DNA of 5,267 nucleotides from an uncultured Ruminococcus sp. (lineage in GTDB: Bacteria > Bacillota > Clostridia > Oscillospirales > Ruminococcaceae), in contig CAMCMW010000147.1 in the NCBI GenBank assembly GCA_945876155.1, forward strand, positions 1-5,267, written 5' to 3'. The position numbers and the translations under genes were made by a program. The notes below the pieces were generated by a model. The model was not told where the DNA came from. It saw nothing but the letters and a program-made list of their open reading frames with translations, and did not search any database. This document shows, piece after piece, positions 1-4,609 of this stretch; the first letter of the stretch is position 1, and each line of letters starts with the position of its first letter.

Positions 1-611
1 AATTCCAGAATGATATGACAACATTCAACAGTGCTGACGATATATTAACCTTACTTGTACATCTCGGATACCTTACGTTTGATTTCTATACAAAACAAGT
101 CTGGATTCCAAATAGCGAAGTTGCTCAGGAATTTATCAATTCTATCGAAGACGGCGGCTGGGAAGAAGTTATGCGGTCGATAAAATCTTCAGATGAACTT
201 CTGAAAGCAACCCTTGACTGTGACGAAGAGAAGGTTGCCGGAATGATTGAGCAGTCCCACCAGGACAATACTTCAATCCTGAAATACAACGACGAAAATT
301 CTCTTGCCTGCGTTATCTCACTCGCCTACTATTCCGCAAGAAAAACCTATACATCTGAGCGTGAGCTGCCTGCCGGAAAAGGCTTTGCAGACCTGGTATT
401 CAGACCAAGAACCAACTGCCACACCCCTGCCCTTATCGTTGAGATAAAGTATGACCAGTCCGCTGAGAGTGCCATTGAGCAGATAAAAAACAGGCAGTAC
501 ACCGACGGTCTGAAAGATTACTCCGGTGAGATGCTGCTTGTGGGTATCAACTACGACAAGGATTCTAAAAAACATTCCTGCAGGATTGAAAGTATTACGC
601 TGAACAAATAA
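1..611 (+). CDS. AAA-ATPase-like / PD-(D/E)XK nuclease family protein, C-terminal part (5' end outside window)
   Basis: The reading frame is open from base 3 to the TAA at 609-611, and the first Met (base 15) is internal, so the gene begins before the window. Seen: a helical stretch (SADDILTLLVHLGYL) typical of the end of the AAA-ATPase-like domain (PF09820 type), then a C-terminal PD-(D/E)XK nuclease domain (PF08011/DUF1703 type). Counting from the Met at base 15, the core is GKGFADLVF with Asp126, then ALIVEIKYD with Glu143 and Lys145, then Gln156 in the next helix. This is the D...ExK...Q signature, and the site looks intact. Family proteins are roughly 500-560 residues, so about 40% is present. 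The biological role of the family is not established; nuclease activity is a structural prediction. The gene ends just before a shared bidirectional terminator and converges with the integrase. A second, same-strand family member starts at 4610. Confidence 0.9.
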   Translation, partial: FQNDMTTFNSADDILTLLVHLGYLTFDFYTKQVWIPNSEVAQEFINSIEDGGWEEVMRSIKSSDELLKATLDCDEEKVAGMIEQSHQDNTSILKYNDENSLACVISLAYYSARKTYTSERELPAGKGFADLVFRPRTNCHTPALIVEIKYDQSAESAIEQIKNRQYTDGLKDYSGEMLLVGINYDKDSKKHSCRIESITLNK

Positions 612-627
612 AATTATACATCTCACA

Positions 628-661
628 AAAAATAAGGAGCTCGTCTGAACTCCTTATTTTT
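628..661. terminator. bidirectional intrinsic terminator between the nuclease gene and the integrase
   Basis: A 15-bp stem pairs 628-642 with 647-661, with one C-A mismatch (640/649) and a 4-nt loop (643-646). The inner half is AAGGAG/CTCCTT and the outer part is A/T. On the plus strand it is followed by TATTTTT; on the minus strand it is followed by a T-rich run from the complement of 622-627 and the outer stem. It can therefore stop transcription from both convergent genes. The integrase stop codon (660-662) lies inside the right arm. Confidence 0.85.
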
Positions 662-1700
662 ATTTTTCACTGTCTATTATTTTATTGAAGTACTCATCCA
701 TAAGTCCGTCAGCTTTGAGACGTTCTCCATCAAATGTTTCCTGATACACATTCTTATAAACATCAGGGGTACTCCAACCGCCCATTTCCATTGCGTACTT
801 TTCCGGTACATTCAGCATTGCCGCTGTACTTGCAAAAATGTGACGGCAATCGTGAAAACGTATATCTTCCATTCCATTGGCTGTGAGCAATTTCTTAAAG
901 CGTTTGCGTATGGTATTATGAGTAACCGGAACAATACGGTCAGTATCTTTTTTGTGGGGAACTTTTTGGATCAGATTATAAATATGTAAAGGAAGATTCA
1001 CACTTCTTACGCTTTTTACAGTTTTGCAGTGGTCAACCTCTGCCCAGCCTCCATCAACCTTTACTATCTCTCTTCGGATGTAAAGACGTTTGTTTTCAAT
1101 GTCGATATCTCTGAACTGTAACCCTGCTACTTCTCCTATTCTGAGTGACAGCCACATAGACAGAAGAACAGGCAGTTCACTGTCCGTGCCTTTGACAATT
1201 TTATAGATTTCAGTTGCTGTCGGAAGTTTACGTTCCCGTATTTCTTTTTTAGGCAGCCTGATGCTGTTGAGCTTGATGTTAATATCATTGGCATTCAGGA
1301 CTGCTCTCAGAAATCCGTAAGCATTTTTGACAGACTTGTGGCTGAGTCGTCTGGCATCAATATTGATAGCCATCTGAATATCCTTAGCTGTCAGTTCTTC
1401 AAGCTTAATGTCCATGATGAATTGAAGTTTATTTCTCACAAGCTCTCTGTAATTACAAATCGTTGTCGGTTCAAGTACTTTGCTTCTGCTCTCAATAAAC
1501 TGAAGCATTGCCTCTTTTACAGTATACGGAGCATTTTTCTCTTCCATAATATGCTTGAGCCATTTTGTTGCCTTAACTATTACCTCATCTGGTGAACTGC
1601 CTGTGATTTTTGCCTTTTTGCGGTGTTTTCCACAGCCCTCGGAAACCCATGTTATGTAGCTCCCGCTGTCAGTCTGAGTGATTTTGAAATTCTTTTTCAT
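660..1700 (-). CDS. site-specific tyrosine recombinase (phage/ICE-type integrase)
   Basis: A 346-aa protein of normal length for a phage or mobile-element integrase; it would cut and join att sites through a 3'-phosphotyrosine intermediate. Domains seen in order: a short basic N-terminal region (about 1-50) likely to bind arm-type sites; a SAM-like core-binding domain (about 58-140); and a catalytic domain (about 155-335). Catalytic residues: Arg187 in SLRIGEVAGL, Lys226 or Lys229 in the beta-hairpin, His283 and Arg286 in HDCRH, Trp309 in GGWS in the His/Trp position, and Tyr319 in VYKNVYQ as the likely nucleophile (Tyr315 is the alternative). All are present, so the enzyme should be active. 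The ATG at 1698-1700 has AAGGAGG (complement of 1706-1712) five bases upstream, which fixes the start. It is the last gene of a leftward run behind the HTH gene and faces the upstream nuclease gene. This arrangement, with the integrase at one edge and a small HTH protein before it, is usual for small integrative elements. Confidence 0.95.
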   Translation of the reverse strand: MKKNFKITQTDSGSYITWVSEGCGKHRKKAKITGSSPDEVIVKATKWLKHIMEEKNAPYTVKEAMLQFIESRSKVLEPTTICNYRELVRNKLQFIMDIKLEELTAKDIQMAINIDARRLSHKSVKNAYGFLRAVLNANDINIKLNSIRLPKKEIRERKLPTATEIYKIVKGTDSELPVLLSMWLSLRIGEVAGLQFRDIDIENKRLYIRREIVKVDGGWAEVDHCKTVKSVRSVNLPLHIYNLIQKVPHKKDTDRIVPVTHNTIRKRFKKLLTANGMEDIRFHDCRHIFASTAAMLNVPEKYAMEMGGWSTPDVYKNVYQETFDGERLKADGLMDEYFNKIIDSEK

Positions 1701-1718
1701 TTCTGCCTCCTTGTTTTA

Positions 1719-1743
1719 CGGGACAGACAAAATGCCTGTCCCG
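1719..1743 (-). other. intercistronic hairpin between the HTH gene and the integrase
   Basis: A perfect 8-bp GC-rich inverted repeat, CGGGACAG/CTGTCCCG, with a 9-nt loop (1727-1735). It starts seven bases after the HTH stop codon, and the integrase ribosome binding site follows six bases after it. No T-run follows on the minus strand (TAAAACAAGG), so it is not a standard terminator. A role in mRNA processing, stability or partial attenuation that sets integrase level relative to the HTH protein is inference. Confidence 0.55.
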
Positions 1744-1750
1744 ATTATTA

Positions 1751-1987
1751 TTATGCCGCCGCCAGAAAATCTGTAAGGCTCATATCAGTGATAATAAGAA
1801 ATCTGTCAATTGTTTTTAAGGTAATACAGCTTGGGTCTGTATCATAATTGTGAAGCGTTCTTTCGGTACAGCCAAGATAATCGGCAAGCTCGTGGTCAGT
1901 GATATCGTTAATGTTCTGCCAGTAACGAACCTTGCACCAAATGGTTTTCTGAAGTGGAATGCGCTTGTTTTTGCCTTTTGCAGCCAT
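1751..1987 (-). CDS. small helix-turn-helix DNA-binding protein (Cro/C1-type; possible excision or expression regulator)
   Basis: A 78-aa basic protein. Residues 26-64 read as a Cro/C1-type fold: DHELADYLG (31-39) as the first helix of the helix-turn-helix, a Cys-Thr turn, and TERTLHNYD (41-49) as the recognition helix, followed by a LKTIDRFL helix. The ATG at 1985-1987 has GGGAGG (complement of 1995-2000) seven bases upstream. It is followed 50 bases downstream by the integrase start on the same strand, with a hairpin between them, so the two are probably co-transcribed. Small HTH proteins next to integrases commonly act as recombination directionality factors or repressors; which applies here cannot be told from sequence. 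It lacks the winged-helix pattern of a typical MerR-like excisionase, so a regulator is slightly more likely. Confidence 0.8.
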   Translation of the reverse strand: MAAKGKNKRIPLQKTIWCKVRYWQNINDITDHELADYLGCTERTLHNYDTDPSCITLKTIDRFLIITDMSLTDFLAAA

Positions 1988-2023
1988 TTTTATTCCTCCC
2001 TGACTATCGCAATATGGTGTGAC

Positions 2024-2046
2024 AGCAGCCCGGACATCAGGCTGCT
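2024..2046 (-). other. hairpin in the spacer upstream of the HTH gene, beside a possible -10 element
   Basis: A perfect 7-bp repeat, AGCAGCC/GGCTGCT, with a 9-nt loop, lies in the 86-base spacer between the 153-aa gene and the HTH gene. No T-run follows on the minus strand. Immediately upstream on the minus strand is TATAAT (complement of 2054-2059), but no convincing -35 lies 16-18 bases above it. A separate promoter for the HTH-integrase pair is therefore only possible. The palindrome could also be an operator for the HTH protein. Confidence 0.4.
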
Positions 2047-2073
2047 TATCACTATTATAATATACAATCGAAT

Positions 2074-2535
2074 TCAGCTATTTTTACCAACAAATCCTGC
2101 CAATATTGTTTCTGGTGTGTCTTTTCTGAAATCGTATACCACTTCTCCGGTTTCGGAGGAGATGATGTAATTCGGATCTAAGTCAAAGTCTATCAGTGAT
2201 GGAACAAATTCTTCACACAGATGCTTTATGCACTTCAATTCCGGAGACGGAAGTTCCGGTAACATAGCTATCATATTTATTATGCAGGCAATGACCATAT
2301 AATCGTCTGTGAAAAGGTTTGTGTCCATGCAAACCAGTTTGTATGTAACTTCATTCAGAGCGCAAAGCATCTCGCAGAATTTACCAAATTGTTCTTTCAC
2401 CTCAATCTGGTAAATATCTATTTTCTTATGAGCATCATAATGCTCTTGTACATCTGAATAAAACTCACCGAATTCCTCCATCCAGTCAGCAATAGCGGTT
2501 ACCTTCTTCATATACATCTGTTTATTTGTTTTCAT
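2074..2535 (-). CDS. hypothetical protein, 153 aa, first full-length gene of the integrase block
   Basis: I do not recognise this protein. It is acidic and apparently mostly helical: an N-terminal segment rich in Glu, Asp and Tyr (about 15-55), a middle with several Cys and Met (about 52-95, including a hydrophobic VIACIINMIAML stretch), and a short C-terminal tail around ETGEVVYDF. There is no signal peptide, no clear transmembrane segment and no catalytic motif. The start is secure: ATG at 2533-2535 with AAGGAGG (complement of 2544-2550) eight bases upstream. Gene direction and spacing suggest it belongs with the HTH protein and integrase. A promoter candidate at 2723-2751 would give it a leader of about 180 bases. 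Whether it serves the mobile element or is cargo is unknown. Confidence 0.75.
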   Translation of the reverse strand: MKTNKQMYMKKVTAIADWMEEFGEFYSDVQEHYDAHKKIDIYQIEVKEQFGKFCEMLCALNEVTYKLVCMDTNLFTDDYMVIACIINMIAMLPELPSPELKCIKHLCEEFVPSLIDFDLDPNYIISSETGEVVYDFRKDTPETILAGFVGKNS

Positions 2536-2578
2536 AACGAAAACCTCCTTAAAAAATTAAATTTATTTTAATATGCCA

Positions 2579-2707
2579 CCTGATGTTGCTCAGGCAGGAT
2601 ATTATGAACTTTGCTTATCTTCCATTAATGCCCAACTCCTAAGATACTTGACATTACACCAGCAATGTGATACCCTAATATGGTGATAAATTCCGGCATA
2701 AAGCCGG
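2579..2707 (-). promoter_or_regulatory. structured leader region upstream of the 153-aa gene
   Basis: Three short inverted repeats lie between the promoter candidate at 2723-2751 and the 153-aa gene: CCGGC/GCCGG (2693-2697 with 2703-2707), a 7-bp repeat with one mismatch (2649-2655 with 2664-2670), and CCTGA/TCAGG (2579-2583 with 2590-2594). None has a terminator-like T-run on the minus strand. I see no match to a riboswitch or T-box that I know. The RNA may simply be a long untranslated leader; a regulatory role is inference. Confidence 0.3.
2625..2699 (-). other. possible 24-codon hydrophobic leader ORF or C-terminal gene relic
   Basis: ATG at 2697-2699 to TAA at 2625-2627 gives a coherent hydrophobic peptide that begins MPEFITILGYHIAGV and ends SSILGVGH. 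The frame stays open a further 16 codons upstream without a usual start codon (reading STYSPVGVAGF before the Met), so it could instead be the surviving C-terminus of a decayed gene. No good ribosome binding site precedes the ATG, and the ATG lies at the loop edge of the CCGGC/GCCGG hairpin. The amino-acid composition looks protein-like, but the evidence is thin. Confidence 0.25.
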
Positions 2708-2722
2708 CAACCCCAACAGGAG

Positions 2723-2751
2723 AATATGTGCTTTGAGTTTCTAAATATCAA
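2723..2751 (-). promoter_or_regulatory. probable promoter for the 153-aa / HTH / integrase genes
   Basis: On the minus strand, TTGATA (complement of 2746-2751; 5/6 match to TTGACA) is followed after exactly 17 bases by CATATT (complement of 2723-2728; 4/6 match to TATAAT). Transcription would begin near 2716 and leave a leader of about 180 bases. It lies downstream of the palindromic repeat, so it could drive the integrase block independently of the promoter at 3125-3153. Confidence 0.45.
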
Positions 2752-2793
2752 CTATTGATTTAACTTTGCAGTCAAATCGTTTATAATGACATT

Positions 2794-2977
2794 TTTTAAG
2801 GCAATACCGCATAATTATTGTCGTACAGATGCGCAGTCAGATTTTTCGGCAGATTGCATAAAAATCTCGCAGGCATACTGGCGTATGTCAAGAGATTTTT
2901 GTGTGATATGACGGAAAATCTGCAAGCAGATGTGCGGCAAAAGCGATAGCTGTTAATTGTGCGGTGTTGCCTTAAAA
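2794..2977. repeat. MITE-like 184-bp imperfect palindrome
   Basis: The ends are inverted copies: the left end reads TTTTAAGGCAATACCGCATA and the right end, complemented, reads TTTTAAGGCAACACCGCACA. Over the first 24 bases only two positions differ (2805/2966 and 2812/2959), and both become G-U pairs in plus-strand RNA. The similarity continues inward with small gaps (CAGATTTT and AAAAATCTC are shared by both arms) to a central GCATAC/GTATG(T) hairpin around 2873-2888. There is no coding capacity of its own and no transposase nearby. This is the form of a miniature inverted-repeat element. I recall similar GGCAATACCGC-ended repeats in Ruminococcus-like genomes, but did not check this. I see no clear target-site duplication. 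Confidence 0.75.
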
Positions 2978-3080
2978 CAAGCTGTACTGTCAAAGCATTT
3001 GGAGCAGGCGGTGTATTCCTCTGACCTGGTGAAAATCCTTGTACGCCCTTTCCATTGCCTTGATTTGGAAATCGTTTCAC
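2796..3080 (-). CDS. short GTG-start ORF that runs into the palindromic repeat (probably truncated or fused gene)
   Basis: GTG at 3078-3080 is preceded by AAGGAGGG (complement of 3088-3095) with seven bases of spacing, and a strong promoter lies just upstream (3125-3153). Expression signals are thus excellent. The frame encodes 94 residues. About 34 lie before the palindrome, starting VKRFPNQGNGKGVQGF and rich in Gly, Pro, Asn and Gln. The rest is translated palindrome, and the stop codon (2796-2798) is part of the repeat's terminal TTAA. I do not recognise the N-terminal part. The likeliest reading is the 5' end of a gene whose remainder was displaced by insertion of the repeat. An upstream ATG at 3132-3134 is ruled out because it lies above the promoter's -10 element. 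Whether the product is functional is unknown. Confidence 0.45.
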   Translation of the reverse strand: MKRFPNQGNGKGVQGFSPGQRNTPPAPNALTVQLVLRQHRTINSYRFCRTSACRFSVISHKNLLTYASMPARFLCNLPKNLTAHLYDNNYAVLP

Positions 3081-3124
3081 TTCTTTTCCCTCCTTGATTT
3101 CTGTTCTCAATAATCCCTGTTTCC

Positions 3125-3153
3125 ATGTTATCACAGGTAATTCAGGCTGTCAA
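3125..3153 (-). promoter_or_regulatory. strong sigma-70/SigA-type promoter reading leftward
   Basis: On the minus strand, a perfect TTGACA (complement of 3148-3153) is separated by exactly 17 bases from TAACAT (complement of 3125-3130; 4/6 match), and TG-A immediately before it gives an extended -10. Transcription would start near 3118, about 38 bases before the GTG at 3080. It drives the short GTG ORF and could read through the palindrome into the 153-aa, HTH and integrase genes. Confidence 0.7.
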
Positions 3154-3195
3154 TTGGTATAAGGACATTTCGTCATGTTTTTTTACTAATTCTTG

Positions 3196-3219
3196 TATTT
3201 TCCTAATTTGAGGAAAATA
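3196..3219. promoter_or_regulatory. inverted repeat 1, operator-like (TATTTTCCT/AGGAAAATA)
   Basis: A perfect 9-bp inverted repeat with a 6-base centre (AATTTG), 90 bases before the 378-aa gene. It has no terminator-like context. The arm TTTTCCTAAT(T/C)TG occurs again at 3272-3284 with 12 of 13 bases matching. The AT-rich surroundings must contain the promoter of the 378-aa gene, but I cannot assign a convincing -35/-10 pair. Confidence 0.45.
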
Positions 3220-3251
3220 TGAGTAAAAAAGTAGTGTATCATTAACAATAT

Positions 3252-3281
3252 ATAAGGAAAAGCAATAATAATTTTCCTAAT
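3252..3281. promoter_or_regulatory. inverted repeat 2, operator-like (AGGAAAA/TTTTCCT)
   Basis: AGGAAAA (3255-3261) and TTTTCCT (3272-3278) form a second inverted repeat with a 10-base centre; two outer pairs add after one mismatch. It uses the same half-sites as the repeat at 3196-3219. The two TTTTCCT arms are 74 bases apart, close to seven DNA turns. The repeat ends about 30 bases before the 378-aa start codon. The pair fits an operator for a dimeric or tetrameric repressor, perhaps the HTH protein at 1751-1987 (inference). Confidence 0.4.
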
Positions 3282-3309
3282 CTGCATAAAGTAAAGGAAT
3301 GAGTCAAAA

Positions 3310-4446
3310 ATGACCTCAAAGGAATTTTTAAAAACCGCATGTAATATTTTGTTTAGCAGCATAGATATTGCAATTGAAACAGAACTAAATGAAGATGGTT
3401 CAATGGCAGCAAAGAAAGTCAGATCCAATACAATTTCAAAATACCTGAAAAACGGCAAATGCAAGCCATACAGCCCAAAAGTTAAAAATATTTTTCTCAA
3501 AAGAGTGCGTTACAGTATTTTCCCGGAAGAATTCCAGCTCAACTCATCAGAAATGGAAATAAAGGTATTCCTCAATAAGTGTATTTATCTTCTTTCCACA
3601 TTGTTTAATTTGAATTTCTGCTTTTTGAAGTCAGATGACTTTGAAGAATACAGAAAAAACGTCTATTATTTTGTAGAAAAATTTACTGATCTGTTTTCAA
3701 ACGAATATGAGTTAGAACAAGAGGATATAAGAAGTTTTATCCTTATAGAATTTTGTCGGAATATGAATTCAAAGAATTTATTTACTAAAGATGATATTGA
3801 TGAATATCTTTTGGATTTAGGAAATATCAATGCTGCAACTCATTATCTGCCCAAGGAAGCAAGAAATGAAAATTTCAGGTCGATGTATAATAATTCAATT
3901 AATTACTTGACCAACTGTAAAGAATTTTTTGAATTTCTGTCCATAAATGATAATGGCAATATTGCGTTGTATAGAGCCTCCAAAAGATTTTACAGAAAGT
4001 TTTGCCTTAAATATGACAAAAAGAAAATGAAGAATATTTGGAAAAAAATTGATTTTAAATATTGTTACTGGAAAGACACCTTAATTGAATTAATCTTTGA
4101 TGAATGCATTACATTTTCCATAGGAGGAGTCCTTGGATATATGGTTAACGTTGCGGGCAGCAATCACAAAATATTAAACTTAATAAACGACTTCGAAACA
4201 TTTACAAAGAAGTGCAACACTCCAGAAGCATATAATATTTTTCGAAAATACTCAGCAGAAATTGATAAACAAACTCTTGGAGAAAAAAACGATGCTGACA
4301 AATACGATAAAATCGTAGACAAAAATATATTTATAACAATTAACAAATATTACAGTGAGCTATATAGAAATTTACAAAAAACAAAAAAATACAACATTAT
4401 CAAAAAAACAATCTATATGTGTCTTAATGTAGAATTAGAGCCGTAA
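3310..4446 (+). CDS. uncharacterised 378-aa AT-rich, lysine-rich helical protein (possible cargo gene)
   Basis: I do not recognise this protein. It is intact, basic, rich in Lys, Asn, Phe, Tyr and Ile, and apparently mostly alpha-helical and soluble. No signal peptide, Walker motif, nuclease signature, Cys-rich zinc site or clear membrane span was seen; the most hydrophobic part is around CITFSIGGVLGYMVNVAG (about 265-285). Residues about 36-66 (KVRSNTISKYLKNGKCK and following) are strongly basic and could bind nucleic acid. The frame is closed by a TAA at 3292-3294, so the ATG at 3310 is the first Met. AAAGGA (3293-3298) lies 11 bases upstream, a rather long spacing. It is visibly more AT-rich than the integrase or flanking ATPase genes, which suggests separate origin. 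It is divergent from the integrase block and ends 163 bases before the next gene, with no terminator seen. A defence or other accessory role is possible from position only. Confidence 0.75.
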   Translation: MTSKEFLKTACNILFSSIDIAIETELNEDGSMAAKKVRSNTISKYLKNGKCKPYSPKVKNIFLKRVRYSIFPEEFQLNSSEMEIKVFLNKCIYLLSTLFNLNFCFLKSDDFEEYRKNVYYFVEKFTDLFSNEYELEQEDIRSFILIEFCRNMNSKNLFTKDDIDEYLLDLGNINAATHYLPKEARNENFRSMYNNSINYLTNCKEFFEFLSINDNGNIALYRASKRFYRKFCLKYDKKKMKNIWKKIDFKYCYWKDTLIELIFDECITFSIGGVLGYMVNVAGSNHKILNLINDFETFTKKCNTPEAYNIFRKYSAEIDKQTLGEKNDADKYDKIVDKNIFITINKYYSELYRNLQKTKKYNIIKKTIYMCLNVELEP

Positions 4447-4609
4447 CTGTTCAGTGGTTTCCGATAATAAATATATAAGCATTTCATCATATAGTCAATA
4501 GTTATTTAACAAAAAGACTTACCATATCTTATCAGGAATTTTTTATTGCACAGCACTGTAAAATGTGGTATAATAATAAAAAGAATAGAGCGAATAAGAG
4601 GTGTCATAA
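4447..4609 (+). other. AT-rich intergenic region between the 378-aa gene and the second ATPase gene
   Basis: I searched this stretch for a terminator, att-like direct repeats matching the 612-660 region, and RNA genes. Only a tiny ACTG/CAGT palindrome straight after the stop codon (4446-4455) and the promoter of the next gene were found. Transcription from the 378-aa gene may therefore read into the ATPase gene. Confidence 0.5.
4546..4574 (+). promoter_or_regulatory. promoter of the second AAA-ATPase-like gene
   Basis: A perfect TATAAT (4569-4574) with TGG before it forms an extended -10. Exactly 17 bases upstream is TTGCAC (4546-4551), a weak -35 that matches only the TTG, as is common for extended -10 promoters. 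An ACAG/CTGT mini-palindrome (4550-4559) sits across the end of the -35 and the spacer. Transcription would start near 4581, about 29 bases before the ATG. Confidence 0.7.

Noticed and set aside
318..626. 102-codon open frame on the minus strand.
   Set aside because: It is antisense to the nuclease domain, whose frame carries recognisable family motifs, and it crosses the terminator.
1850..2170. 106-codon open frame on the plus strand.
   Set aside because: It is antisense to both the HTH gene and the 153-aa gene, which have strong ribosome binding sites. The translated protein shows no recognisable features.
3081..3134. ATG at 3132-3134 (-) as start of the short leftward ORF.
   Set aside because: It overlaps or lies above the -10 element at 3125-3130 and has no ribosome binding site. 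GTG at 3080 has an ideal one.
2536..3309. CRISPR array, riboswitch or structured RNA gene in the gene-poor stretch.
   Set aside because: There are no regularly spaced direct repeats and no motif of a riboswitch or T-box that I know. The structure here is explained by one long palindrome and several short hairpins.
3186..3500. 104-codon hydrophobic open frame on the minus strand.
   Set aside because: It is antisense to the start of the 378-aa gene. Its hydrophobic look comes from the complement of Lys/Glu-rich AT-rich codons, and it lacks a ribosome binding site.
2750..4502. AACTATTGA at 2750-2758 and its complement TCAATAGTT at 4494-4502 as element ends.
   Set aside because: The match is only nine bases and does not extend, in AT-rich sequence where this is expected by chance. 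One copy lies inside the region rather than at an edge.
612..4609. att direct repeats bounding the island.
   Set aside because: I compared the 600-670 region with 4447-4609 and the leader regions by eye and found no convincing shared core, only A/T runs. No tRNA gene is present to serve as a target.
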